From positions 1 through 59,010 of the forward strand of contig CAYXZZ010000002.1 in NCBI GenBank assembly GCA_964470055.1: a stretch of DNA of 59,010 nucleotides, in the 5' to 3' direction. A model generated the notes under the pieces. That model was not told the DNA's origin, did no database searches, and saw nothing but the letters and a program-made list of their open reading frames with translations. This stretch comes from JAEDES01 sp964470055. Lineage in GTDB: Bacteria > Bacillota_I > Bacilli_A > RF39 > UBA660. The position numbers were made by a program, and so were the translations under genes. The first letter of the stretch is position 1. Each line of letters starts with the position of its first letter. Positions 50,390-58,719 of this stretch are shown here, in pieces.

Positions 50390-50836
50390 ATGAAAAAAAC
50401 ATTCCTCGTTAGTTTATTATTTTTAGCAATTGGTATTCTTCTTGGAACCAAAATCTATACCGCAACAACATCACTACAAACAACATTTTCTGAAGGAGAA
50501 ACATATTACTTCCTCCAAGCTGGCTCATACTCATCTTTAGACATATTAAATGAAAATACCCAAAATCTAACATCTAAAATAACAGAAGAAGAAAATAATA
50601 AATTTTACGTTTATGTTGGAATAACTAAATCAATAAAAAATGCTAAAAAAATAAAAAAAGTCTATGAAAATCAAAATTACACCATCTACATTAAAGAAGT
50701 AATCTTAGATAACGTCGAACTTTCCAGCAACATAACTCAATTTGATTTACTCCTAAACAGCACTGACAATCCAGAAGAAATCATCACCATTAATGAAGTT
50801 GTTCTCGCAAATTACGAAGAAATTATAAAAAAGTGA
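50390..50836 (+). CDS. Membrane-anchored SPOR-like protein
   Basis: 148 residues. One N-terminal transmembrane helix (~4-22), then an extracellular domain with YYFLQAGSYSSLDILNENTQ and FYVYVGITKSIKNAKKI, the beta-alpha-beta pattern of SPOR-type peptidoglycan-binding domains. A septal-wall or sporulation role is inferred. AGGTG precedes the ATG. Confidence 0.65.
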   Translation: MKKTFLVSLLFLAIGILLGTKIYTATTSLQTTFSEGETYYFLQAGSYSSLDILNENTQNLTSKITEEENNKFYVYVGITKSIKNAKKIKKVYENQNYTIYIKEVILDNVELSSNITQFDLLLNSTDNPEEIITINEVVLANYEEIIKK

Positions 50837-50878
50837 GGAAAACATCAAAAAAAAGAGAATAATACTAATGAGGTGAAT

Positions 50879-51574
50879 ATGAGTTACAAAGTAAAAGAAA
50901 TCCCAATAACAGAAAGACCAAGAGAACGTCTAAAGCAAGTCGGACCAGAAAATTTAAGCGACAAAGAACTACTTGCCATAATCCTAAAAACAGGTACCAA
51001 AAACAAAAATGTAACGGAACTAGCCCTAGAAATATTAAAAGAATATCCCATCTCAGAATTAAAAAATACAAGTTTCAACCAGTTAGTTCAAATCAAAGGA
51101 ATAGGAGAGGTAAAGGCTCTAGAATTACTAGCAACAATCGAACTAGGAAAAAGACTCTATGTAAGAGAAAATAAACCATTAAAAAAGTTAAAAAACGCTA
51201 AAGAAATATTTCTTTATACCAAATATTTATTCATTGATAAACAACAAGAAAATTTTTATGCCCTATATTTCAATAACAGAAATTGTCTTCTATCCCAAAA
51301 ATGTCTCTTCATTGGCACCATCAATGAAAGCATTGTTCATCCAAGAGAAGTTTTTAAAGAAGCCTATCGTCTAAGTGCGGCCTATATTATCTGCATTCAC
51401 AATCATCCAACCAACGATACTACACCAAGTATTGCAGATATTAACTTCACAGAACAGTTAACTAATATTGGCAAGATTCAAGGCATTAAAGTTATAGACC
51501 ATATAATTGTCGGTCATGATAATTACTACAGTTTTTATGAACAAAATAAAACTATAATAAAGGAGGACCCATGA
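50879..51574 (+). CDS. radC: RadC family protein (JAB/MPN domain)
   Basis: 231 residues. N-terminal helix-hairpin-helix part (ERPRERLKQVGPENLSDKEL, QIKGIGEVKA) and a C-terminal metalloprotease-like JAB domain with HNHPTNDTTPSIAD. Usually called a DNA repair protein, although its activity is unproven. In Bacillus the gene lies beside mreBCD, as here. ATG 50879 follows GAGGTGAAT. Overlaps mreC by four bases. Confidence 0.92.
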   Translation: MSYKVKEIPITERPRERLKQVGPENLSDKELLAIILKTGTKNKNVTELALEILKEYPISELKNTSFNQLVQIKGIGEVKALELLATIELGKRLYVRENKPLKKLKNAKEIFLYTKYLFIDKQQENFYALYFNNRNCLLSQKCLFIGTINESIVHPREVFKEAYRLSAAYIICIHNHPTNDTTPSIADINFTEQLTNIGKIQGIKVIDHIIVGHDNYYSFYEQNKTIIKEDP

Positions 51575-52341
51575 AAAAGCAAACTAAGAAAAAATTAACA
51601 ACCCTCGTAATCATAATCATTATAACGATTCTATTAGCAATATCCCTAAATCAAGATAGAACTTATACAAAAATTGAAGAAACTCTAAAAGATTTAACCG
51701 CTTCATTAATAAGCCAATTTAACATTCAATCCACAAAAGACTATCCTGATCAAACAGAAAGTTATCTCATTCAAAAAAATATCAACACATCCTTAGAAAA
51801 AGAAATTGCCGAGTTAAAAGAACTCCTTACTTTAAACAGCACCTTAACCGCCTATGAAAAAGAAAACGCTACAGTTATCTCAAGAAATTCTTCTTATTGG
51901 TTTAATACTATAACCATAGATAAAGGAAAGAAAAACGGTCTAAAACAAGGAATGGCTGTTCTTACAACCAACGGCCTAATCGGAAAAATAACCAAAGTAA
52001 CTAAGACTACCAGTGAAGTAAAACTTTTAACATCAGATGACATAACATACAAAACAAGCGTCGTCATCCGAATCGACGAAAAAGACAATTATGCCATTTT
52101 AAACGGCTATGATACCGACCAAAACTACCTAAAAGTATCCGCAATCGACAAAAATATCAAAATAAATCAAGGCGATACAGTCCTTACTAGTGGCCTAGGT
52201 TCAATGCCTCAAGGAATATACATAGGAACAGTTGAAAAAACAGAAATCGACAACTATAATCTGAGCCAAGTTGTCTACGTAAAACCAACACAAGACTTTA
52301 GTAACATCCATTACGTAACAGTTTTAAAGGAGTTAAATTAA
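51571..52341 (+). CDS. mreC: Rod-shape protein MreC
   Basis: 256 residues: an N-terminal transmembrane helix (~10-27), a coiled coil (~60-95), then the beta-barrel extracellular region (ATVISRNSSYWFNTITIDKG, GLIGKITKV, GDTVLTSGLGSMPQGIYIG). Part of the elongasome that guides side-wall synthesis. AAAGGAGG precedes the ATG. mreB is not found in the window. Confidence 0.93.
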   Translation: MKKQTKKKLTTLVIIIIITILLAISLNQDRTYTKIEETLKDLTASLISQFNIQSTKDYPDQTESYLIQKNINTSLEKEIAELKELLTLNSTLTAYEKENATVISRNSSYWFNTITIDKGKKNGLKQGMAVLTTNGLIGKITKVTKTTSEVKLLTSDDITYKTSVVIRIDEKDNYAILNGYDTDQNYLKVSAIDKNIKINQGDTVLTSGLGSMPQGIYIGTVEKTEIDNYNLSQVVYVKPTQDFSNIHYVTVLKELN

Positions 52342-52823
52342 TGCTAGCACTTGTAATATTCTTCATTGCTTTAATTCTAGACGGAATTATTTCTTTAAAT
52401 ATTCCCACGACCTCATATTTTCAGCCACTATTAACATTAACCTGTATCCTTATTCTCTACAATCAATTTAAAAATAAAAATAAACGTTATCTAACAATGA
52501 TAGTCATAATAGGACTAATATATGATCTTCTATATACCAATCTCTTGTTTTTTCACGCTATCATTTTCTATCTTCTAGGTATTTTCATCATCTATCTAAA
52601 TAAAAACTACAAACAGAACATCCTCACAATAATAATTTCACTCATAATTATAATTACTCTATATGAAAGCATGACTCAATCTTTTCTATTTATCTTTCAA
52701 ATTGTCCCATTCTCATTTTCTAAACTAACTTACAAAATAATCCATTCACTTATTATAAATATCATATTCATCATACCAATATATTTTCTTCAAAAAGGAA
52801 TAAAATCCAAGCACAAAGCATAA
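52341..52823 (+). CDS. mreD: Rod-shape protein MreD
   Basis: 160 residues with five or six transmembrane helices, one base overlap with mreC (TAATG). Length, hydrophobicity and order identify it although sequence motifs are weak, as usual for MreD. Confidence 0.85.
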   Translation: MLALVIFFIALILDGIISLNIPTTSYFQPLLTLTCILILYNQFKNKNKRYLTMIVIIGLIYDLLYTNLLFFHAIIFYLLGIFIIYLNKNYKQNILTIIISLIIIITLYESMTQSFLFIFQIVPFSFSKLTYKIIHSLIINIIFIIPIYFLQKGIKSKHKA

Positions 52824-52844
52824 TCTTCTCTAAAGGAGAACATT

Positions 52845-53417
52845 ATGCAAAACAAAGTACTAAAGAAAAAACTAATCTTAAAAAAACAAATCAAACAAAC
52901 ACTCAGTAAAGTATTAATTACAATTATTATTTTTCTTATTGGTATGATTGTAACCAAAACAAATCCTAAATATAAAATATTTATTCAAGAAAATATTTAT
53001 GAAAATAGTTTTAAATTTACGAAAATCAATGAATTATACAAAAAGTATTTTGGCAAACTTCTCTCACTAGATAATATAATCTATGAAGAAACACCCGTTT
53101 TCAATGAGAACATCACATATACAGAAAAAAATACTTACAAAGACGGAGTAGCCCTAACAGTTTCAACTGGTTATATGGTTCCAAGCCTAGAAAATGGAAT
53201 AGTAGTCTATATTGGAAATAAAGAGGAATATGGTCAAACTATAATAATAGAACAGACCAATGGTATAGATGTATTTTATTCAAACATTACCAATGAAAAT
53301 ATAAAATTATATGATTACATAGAAAAAGGTGAATACGTAGGTCAAACCAAAACCGATAAATTATATTTAGTTTTTCAAAAGAATGGAACTATTTTAAATT
53401 ATCAAGACTATATCTAA
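52845..53417 (+). CDS. spoIVFA: SpoIVFA-like membrane protein (degenerate M23 domain)
   Basis: 190 residues: a basic N-terminus, a transmembrane helix (~20-40), a short stalk and a C-terminal LytM-like barrel (GYMVPSLENGIVVYIGNKEE). The zinc ligands of M23 peptidases are absent. SpoIVFA holds and regulates the protease SpoIVFB in Bacillus, and the SpoIVFB-like gene follows directly. Confidence 0.8.
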   Translation: MQNKVLKKKLILKKQIKQTLSKVLITIIIFLIGMIVTKTNPKYKIFIQENIYENSFKFTKINELYKKYFGKLLSLDNIIYEETPVFNENITYTEKNTYKDGVALTVSTGYMVPSLENGIVVYIGNKEEYGQTIIIEQTNGIDVFYSNITNENIKLYDYIEKGEYVGQTKTDKLYLVFQKNGTILNYQDYI

Positions 53418-53457
53418 ATATATTGAAATAAATCCATTAGTCTACGTATTTGCCATC

Positions 53458-54162
53458 ATGGCCATCCTAACCGCATCATTTAAAGATTTTATAATAATTT
53501 CATGTTTAATTACCATTCACGAACTCGGTCATTTCTCAATGGCCAAACTATTAAATGTTGAAGTTGACAAAATATATCTCTATCCCTTAGGAGGAATTTC
53601 TAAATTCTTTCTCCCTATAAACGCAACCTTCATAAAAGAGTTTTTAATTTTAATAACCGGCCCAATTTTCCAATGCTTTGCCCAAGGCATACTATTATTA
53701 CTTTTTCCAGAGAGTGAAAGATTAATTATAATGTATCATTATGGAATACTAATTTTTAATCTACTGCCTATATATCCACTAGATGGTGGCAAACTTGTCC
53801 AACTATTACTAGCAACATTATTTCCATACAAGAAAAGTTTAGAACTATCAATAATTATTAGTTATGTAATGATTGTTATTTATTTCTTAGTTAATCTTAA
53901 AACCATCAAAATAAATAGTCTAATAATAACATTATTTCTAGTACACAAAGTATCAAAAGAACAAAAAAAGATTAAACTCCTTCATGAAAGATTTATCTTA
54001 GAAAGATATCTTCATAATTATTCTTTCAAAAAGAGTAGAATAGTACCAAATACAAACTATTTTTATAAAAATACACACCACTTAATAAAAGAACAAGAAC
54101 ATTATTACCTTGAAAAAGAATATCTTGAAAAAAAATATAAAAAATTTCCAAAAAATTGTTGA
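53458..54162 (+). CDS. spoIVFB: SpoIVFB-like site-2 metalloprotease
   Basis: At least 234 residues, membrane M50 protease with HELGH (ITIHELGHFSMAK) and NLLPIYPLDGGK, the two zinc-site motifs. In Bacillus it cleaves pro-sigma-K. Listed from the first ATG, but the frame is open back to 53398 and the extra residues (IIKTISKYIEINPLVYVFAI) match the usual family N-terminus, with no ATG, GTG or TTG available. The true start may be ATT at 53398. Confidence 0.9.
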   Translation: MAILTASFKDFIIISCLITIHELGHFSMAKLLNVEVDKIYLYPLGGISKFFLPINATFIKEFLILITGPIFQCFAQGILLLLFPESERLIIMYHYGILIFNLLPIYPLDGGKLVQLLLATLFPYKKSLELSIIISYVMIVIYFLVNLKTIKINSLIITLFLVHKVSKEQKKIKLLHERFILERYLHNYSFKKSRIVPNTNYFYKNTHHLIKEQEHYYLEKEYLEKKYKKFPKNC

Positions 54163-54187
54163 CAACAAAAAATCACTATGCTAAAAT
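54159..54187 (+). promoter_or_regulatory. tRNA-Ala promoter
   Basis: TTGACA (54159-54164), 17-bp spacer, TAAAAT (54182-54187). The -35 overlaps the stop codon of the spoIVFB-like gene. Confidence 0.82.
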
Positions 54188-54221
54188 CTAATTACTGACT
54201 GCGATTAAAGCCGTTAGTTAT

Positions 54222-54297
54222 GGGGCATTAGCTCAGCTGGGAGAGCGCCACGTTTGCACCGTGGAGGTCAGCGGTTCGATCCCGCTATGCTCCACCA
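54222..54297 (+). tRNA. tRNA-Ala (TGC)
   Basis: Acceptor GGGGCAT pairs with ATGCTCC. The anticodon loop TTTGCAC gives TGC (Ala). CCA encoded at 54295-54297. Confidence 0.96.
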
Positions 54298-54420
54298 TAT
54301 TGAATTATACGTTGAGAAATCAACGTTTTTATTTTGTTTACCTAATAATTACCTAATATTTTTCTTTCTTTTTTTATTTTTTGATACTTTTTAAAGATTG
54401 TCTAATAAATAGATAATCTT
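54298..54420. mobile_element. Scar of a related integrative element
   Basis: After tRNA-Ala come, in the same order as in the prophage after tRNA-Pro: the CGTTGA hairpin, tandem TTTACCTAATA and ATTACCTAATA (54337-54358), a pyrimidine-rich tract, and on the minus strand the codons KIIYLLDNL-stop, matching the integrase C-terminus EIVDILDNL. Beyond about 54420 the similarity ends. Between 54420 and 54579 nothing else is recognised. Confidence 0.65.
54309..54334 (+). terminator. tRNA-Ala terminator, element-derived
   Basis: ACGTTGA, GAAA tetraloop, TCAACGT and T-rich tail. The same stem core (CGTTGA/TCAACG) follows tRNA-Pro at 284-299, inside the prophage. Confidence 0.78.
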
Positions 54421-54579
54421 TATTTTTATATTCAGCGTCTATCTACCAATTATTTATATATAAAAAATATTTCCTCAACTGTAAATTTTACATAAAAATC
54501 TCCTAAAACATCTTATATAAAAAATCATTCATGATATACTAAAATTATATTATGATAGTAACATAGGAGTGATAATACT

Positions 54580-55446
54580 ATGGTTGATTTAATTTTATTT
54601 ATACTTGCAGTTCTACCTATTGTAGCAATCTGTACATACATATATATGAAAGATAAAAATAAAGAACCGCTTGCATTATTAATAAAATTATTTTTATTAG
54701 GCATTGGCTCTTGCTTTGTAGTATTAATCATGTCAAAAATTTTATTTAAATTCTTCCCATTTATGGAAAAATCCACTGCTAATATGACATTCTTTGAAGT
54801 AATGACGTATTCCTTTATTGGAGTAGCCCTAATAGAAGAATTCTGTAAATGGATGATGACTTATTATGGAGCCTATAAAACCAAAGCCTATGATGAAGTA
54901 TATGATGGAATAGTTTATGCCGTATATGTGTCATTAGGTTTTGCCTTTCTTGAAAACTTACTATATGTTTTTGGTAATGGAAGCATAATCGTTGGAATTT
55001 CAAGAGGAATACTCGCAGTACCAGGCCATGCTTGTGATGCTGTCTTTATGGGATACTATTTAAGTCTAGCCAAAGTATATGCGCAACAGAACAACAAGAA
55101 ACAAGAAAAGAAAAATCTTATATTAAGTATTATTGTTCCGACTATTCTTCACGGAATATATGACTTTTGCTTATTCTCATCCATTGATCTACTTTTAATT
55201 GTTTTCTTAATTTTTGTAATTACAATATACATAGTTGCTTTTAAAAAAATCAAACAATTATCAGCCCTATACAAAAAGACCCAACCTCAATACCAACAAG
55301 TAGTAACCCAACAAGCATACCAAACACAGCAACTTCCTCCACAAAATCCATCTGAAGTACCACAACCACAAAATAAATTTTGTCCATATTGTGGAACTCC
55401 AGTATCCGGAAATTTCTGCACAAAATGTGGAGCCAGACAGTTATAA
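54580..55446 (+). CDS. PrsW-like intramembrane protease with zinc ribbon
   Basis: 288 residues. Several transmembrane helices with the PrsW family motifs ALIEEFCKW, PGHACDAVFMGYYLS and TILHGIYDFC, which carry the putative metal ligands. A Gln/Pro-rich linker (~240-265) leads to a C-terminal zinc ribbon (FCPYCGTPVSGNFCTKCGAR). PrsW cleaves anti-sigma factors in Bacillus. AGGAGTGAT lies upstream of the ATG. Confidence 0.87.
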   Translation: MVDLILFILAVLPIVAICTYIYMKDKNKEPLALLIKLFLLGIGSCFVVLIMSKILFKFFPFMEKSTANMTFFEVMTYSFIGVALIEEFCKWMMTYYGAYKTKAYDEVYDGIVYAVYVSLGFAFLENLLYVFGNGSIIVGISRGILAVPGHACDAVFMGYYLSLAKVYAQQNNKKQEKKNLILSIIVPTILHGIYDFCLFSSIDLLLIVFLIFVITIYIVAFKKIKQLSALYKKTQPQYQQVVTQQAYQTQQLPPQNPSEVPQPQNKFCPYCGTPVSGNFCTKCGARQL

Positions 55447-55462
55447 TAACTGTCTTTTTTAA
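55436..55462. terminator. Terminator over the PrsW stop codon
   Basis: GACAGTTAT/ATAACTGTC then TTTTTT; it also lies at the end of the convergent rodA gene. Confidence 0.8.
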
Positions 55463-56580
55463 TGCCTGTATCGACTTTTCTTTTCCAATGAAATATTTAT
55501 TACAATACCAATAATAATCATATAAGAAATCAAACTAGAGCCACCATAAGAAATGAAGGGTAGAGTAATACCAGTAATAGGAAACAACCCAACTGTCATC
55601 CCAATATTTTGAATTTGTTGGAAAAGAAGCATTCCTAAAATACCAGCCAGCACAAATTTATTAAACAAGTTAGTCTGTTTTTTAATTAAAAAGACAATAT
55701 AAATATCAAATGCCACCAATAAAATTAATAAAAGTCCTACACCGATAAAACCAAAGTTAGATGCAAACACTGCAAAAATAAAGTCCGTAGACGATTCCGG
55801 AAAATAAATTGGCGTATTTCTCAAACCATGCCCCATCAATCCCGCCGAACCAATCGCTGCAATCGCATTCTCTAACTGTAACCCAATCCCATCTTTCCAC
55901 ATAAAAAGTCTCTCTATTCTATAATACATAGATGTTCCAAAAAGACTAACAAATAACTCTTCATCACCAAAATAAATACCACCACAAATACCTAATATAA
56001 AAACAAGAATACCTAGGGCAATGATAAACCACCTCATCCTAATACCAGAAACAAAAATCATAAATATATAAATAACAAGGTAAATGATAACCGCTCCAGT
56101 ATCCGGTTGTAAAAAGGTAAGCATTGCCGGTAAGAAAACCACAAATAAACTTTTAATTATAAAGCAAAATTCTTCATACATTGTAGGATTTTCTTTTTCT
56201 TTTCTATAATCAGCAATCAGTTTTCCCAGTGCCAGCATAATAAAAAGTTTCATAAATTCACTCGGCTGCACACTACCAACACCAGGAATCACAAACCAAC
56301 ACTTACTATTATTAATTGGTGTTCCAAAAATCAGTAGTAACACCAACAAAAAAATTCCTCCGCCGTAAAATAACCAAACATTATGATACAAAAAATCATT
56401 TTTCATCTTTATCATCACTCCAACAACACAAAAACCAATAATGTACCATACACATTGCTTCAAAGCCAAATTCCCAAGTTCCCTAGACGTATAAAGCGAA
56501 GCACTATAAATAGATACAATACTAACTATTGCGAATAAAAAGACGAAAGCCATAATACTTTTATTAATCTTAATTCTCAT
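55459..56580 (-). CDS. rodA: SEDS peptidoglycan glycosyltransferase RodA/FtsW
   Basis: 373 residues, about ten transmembrane helices. Family blocks include KCWFVIPGVGSVQPSEFMK, FLQPDTGAVIIY and GLFPITGITLPFISYGGSS. It polymerises glycan strands with a class B PBP. MreC/MreD nearby favour RodA over FtsW. ATG 56580 follows AAAGGTG; a GTG at 56589 overlaps that site. Confidence 0.9.
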   Translation of the reverse strand: MRIKINKSIMAFVFLFAIVSIVSIYSASLYTSRELGNLALKQCVWYIIGFCVVGVMIKMKNDFLYHNVWLFYGGGIFLLVLLLIFGTPINNSKCWFVIPGVGSVQPSEFMKLFIMLALGKLIADYRKEKENPTMYEEFCFIIKSLFVVFLPAMLTFLQPDTGAVIIYLVIYIFMIFVSGIRMRWFIIALGILVFILGICGGIYFGDEELFVSLFGTSMYYRIERLFMWKDGIGLQLENAIAAIGSAGLMGHGLRNTPIYFPESSTDFIFAVFASNFGFIGVGLLLILLVAFDIYIVFLIKKQTNLFNKFVLAGILGMLLFQQIQNIGMTVGLFPITGITLPFISYGGSSLISYMIIIGIVINISLEKKSRYRH

Positions 56581-56654
56581 TAAAATCACCTTTATAGTTA
56601 TTATGTGAAATTTTTAAAATAATTATTGCATAAAATATATAAAGGAGAAAAAAT

Positions 56655-56960
56655 ATGAAAAAACTTCCGAAAATATATCAAACAGAATTTAATAAGCAAA
56701 TAAATAACAATAGAAATTCCTGTTACGTTGAAAAAGAACCATTACGTCTAAAAGAAGACTACATTCAAGATAAAAATGAAGTATTAGATGAAATTTTTTC
56801 TGGAATAGGATACTCTTATAATATTCCAATAATCATTAGAACTAAAAATAAAACATATGATACAAGCCTTATCGCCAGAACAAAATATAATGTAGTAACA
56901 CTAGATAACGATGTCATTTCTTTAAACGAAATAATTTCAATCAAAAAGAAAAAGAACTAA
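56655..56960 (+). CDS. Hypothetical protein (101 aa)
   Basis: AAAGGAG precedes ATG. A polar N-terminus, then strands ending in VVTLDNDVISLNEIISIKKK, which could be a small beta domain. It lies in front of coat-protein genes on the opposite strand. Not recognised. Confidence 0.6.
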   Translation: MKKLPKIYQTEFNKQINNNRNSCYVEKEPLRLKEDYIQDKNEVLDEIFSGIGYSYNIPIIIRTKNKTYDTSLIARTKYNVVTLDNDVISLNEIISIKKKKN

Positions 56961-56975
56961 TGTTCTTTTTTTCAT
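56950..56975. terminator. Bidirectional terminator
   Basis: AAAGAAC, loop TAAT, GTTCTTT and T-run between convergent genes. Confidence 0.75.
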
Positions 56976-57373
56976 TAGCATAAATCTAATGATGTATCAG
57001 CTAAACACTTAATTGCTCCTACACATTTTAAATCTAATGTGAAAAATTCATCTGTTGCGGCCAATTGTCCATCTTCGTTATAATAAAGAATTCTACAAGT
57101 ACAACAGCAATCATCCAAAGCCTCTACTCTGAAAACAGAAGATTCACCTGTAACTTCATTAACTGTATATGGGAAACTCCAATTATTTCCTGAGCAACAG
57201 TTATACAACATAATAGGTCTAGTATTATAGCAAATAGTATTGCAAACTGGCCCTAAAAAAGGTTTATCACATCCAGCAAAAACTCCATTATCAAAATCTT
57301 GTTTTTGTAGTAAAAGGATTTTCTTTAATATTTCAAAAATACAGCCGCACTCATTCCTTTCTTCGTTACACAT
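56975..57373 (-). CDS. Cys-rich spore coat protein, CotY/CotZ-like
   Basis: 132 residues, about 19 Cys. CxxICYNTRPIMLYN, then SSVFRVEALDDCCCTCRIL and FFTLDLKCVGAIKCL, follow the CotY/CotZ pattern of crust and exosporium proteins that self-assemble by disulphides. AAAGGAGGTC precedes ATG. It is paralogous to the next gene upstream. Confidence 0.8.
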   Translation of the reverse strand: MCNEERNECGCIFEILKKILLLQKQDFDNGVFAGCDKPFLGPVCNTICYNTRPIMLYNCCSGNNWSFPYTVNEVTGESSVFRVEALDDCCCTCRILYYNEDGQLAATDEFFTLDLKCVGAIKCLADTSLDLC

Positions 57374-57388
57374 AATATGACCTCCTTT

Positions 57389-57769
57389 CTATAAATTTTT
57401 AACATTAACATCTTTAATGCATTTTACAGCACATATACAACTGATTCGTACAGTAATGTATTGCTTAGTAGAGATAAAACGATCACCAACTTCATCAAGT
57501 ATTAGTAGAGTACAGCAATCACCATTAAGAGAATGAATTCTAAATTTAGAACTTTCCTTTAATGCACCACCATCCAAAAAACTTGTTGAAAGTAGGTTTC
57601 CAAATTTATTGTACAAAGTAATAACTCTAGTATTATAGCAATCACGATTAGGCATAGGACCTAAAAATGCTTTTGTACAACTAGGTTCACAGCTGGAAAT
57701 ATTAGTCGAGTTATCTTGCAACACATAAATCAGTTTTAATAAATTTCTTATACAACTATTAAAATTCAA
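57389..57769 (-). CDS. Second CotY/CotZ-like coat protein
   Basis: 126 residues with the same blocks: CYNTRVITLYNKFG, SSKFRIHSLNGDCCTLLILD and ITVRISCICAVKCIKD. Fewer Cys than its neighbour. Start TTG 57769 after GAGGTGG. The pair is probably one operon read leftward and expressed late in sporulation. Confidence 0.76.
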   Translation of the reverse strand: MNFNSCIRNLLKLIYVLQDNSTNISSCEPSCTKAFLGPMPNRDCYNTRVITLYNKFGNLLSTSFLDGGALKESSKFRIHSLNGDCCTLLILDEVGDRFISTKQYITVRISCICAVKCIKDVNVKNL

Positions 57770-57903
57770 ACTACCACCTCATTATCTCTCCTAATATAAA
57801 ATATTCAAAAACAAATAAATTGTGTTACTAATCTATTTAAGATTATGCTAAAAAACAATAATTATTCAAAATGTATAAAAATGTAAAAAAACATTTAAAA
57901 TAC

Positions 57904-57932
57904 TTGCGCTATTAAAAAAAAGAATATACAAT
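57904..57932 (+). promoter_or_regulatory. Promoter of the WXG100-like operon
   Basis: TTGCGC (57904-57909), 17-bp spacer, TACAAT (57927-57932). The ~65-base leader contains GAATA ACGA TATTC, a small hairpin. Confidence 0.65.
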
Positions 57933-58002
57933 GAATACATAAGGATATGGGTTCGGTAATGCGAATAACGATATTCTTAAGATACTATAGGAGGTGAAAA
58001 AA

Positions 58003-58299
58003 ATGGCAGAAGGTACAATTCATGTTGATGAGGCTGCACTAAACGATTTAAGAACAGCTTTAGAAACTGCTGGAGAGGAATACAAAAGAGAATTAGCAAG
58101 ATTAACAAATTTAATCGGAGAAATTACTAGTGGTGATATCCAAGGAGATCCAGCAAACGATTTATTAGCAAAATTCAATGCTAAACAAGATACATTCAAC
58201 AAATTAACTACTACAATTGAAGAAGCACAAGAATATATGGGAATTCAAGGTCAAAAATTCGGTAGCATGATAGGAAACTTATCATCAGGAATGAAGTAG
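58003..58299 (+). CDS. WXG100/ESAT-6-like T7SS protein, atypical
   Basis: 98 residues, two helices and a central turn, the size of EsxA/EsxB. At the turn, where WXG is expected, it has SGDIQGDPAND, so the Trp is missing. GGAGG sits before ATG 58003. Likely a secreted helper or substrate of the T7SS locus that begins here. Confidence 0.75.
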   Translation: MAEGTIHVDEAALNDLRTALETAGEEYKRELARLTNLIGEITSGDIQGDPANDLLAKFNAKQDTFNKLTTTIEEAQEYMGIQGQKFGSMIGNLSSGMK

Positions 58300-58336
58300 G
58301 ATTTTCACAAAATATTAAGAAAGGTGGGTATTATTA

Positions 58337-58615
58337 ATGAACGTAACATTAAAACCAGGTGCAGCAACAGATGATGCAGCTCAAATCGATTCAATCGTTA
58401 AAAATATCAAAGAACATTTAAGCACATTAGATTCTGCAATTAAAGATAATATTCCAAGTGGTGTTCAAACTACATGGTCTGATGAAGTTAGAAACAACTG
58501 GGAAACTTATTACTCAGCAGATATTCCAGCAGCTATGGCAGAAATGGAATTAAGTGCCAAGAACTTAAGAATGGCTGTTGAAGAAGTACTTAAATATAGT
58601 AACGAACAACTATAA
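58337..58615 (+). CDS. WXG100-like T7SS protein
   Basis: 92 residues, helix-turn-helix with TTWSDEVRNNWETYYSADIP at the turn (Trp present, Gly replaced). Could form the heterodimer partner of the previous protein. AAGGTGGG precedes ATG. Confidence 0.75.
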   Translation: MNVTLKPGAATDDAAQIDSIVKNIKEHLSTLDSAIKDNIPSGVQTTWSDEVRNNWETYYSADIPAAMAEMELSAKNLRMAVEEVLKYSNEQL

Positions 58616-58621
58616 AAAAAG

Positions 58622-58685
58622 AATACATTGCTCTATGCAATGTATAGTAAGTAGAGAAGAATGTTTTTCTCTATTTACTATGCAT
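58622..58685 (+). other. Two stem-loops between WXG100-like genes
   Basis: ATACATTGC/GCAATGTAT with loop TCTAT, then AGTAAGTAGAGA/TCTCTATTTACT (one G-T) with loop AGAATGTTT. Neither is followed by a T-run, so mRNA processing or stability is likelier than termination. Confidence 0.5.
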
Positions 58686-58719
58686 TAACATTAAGATAAA
58701 AGGGAAAAAGGTGAGATTT

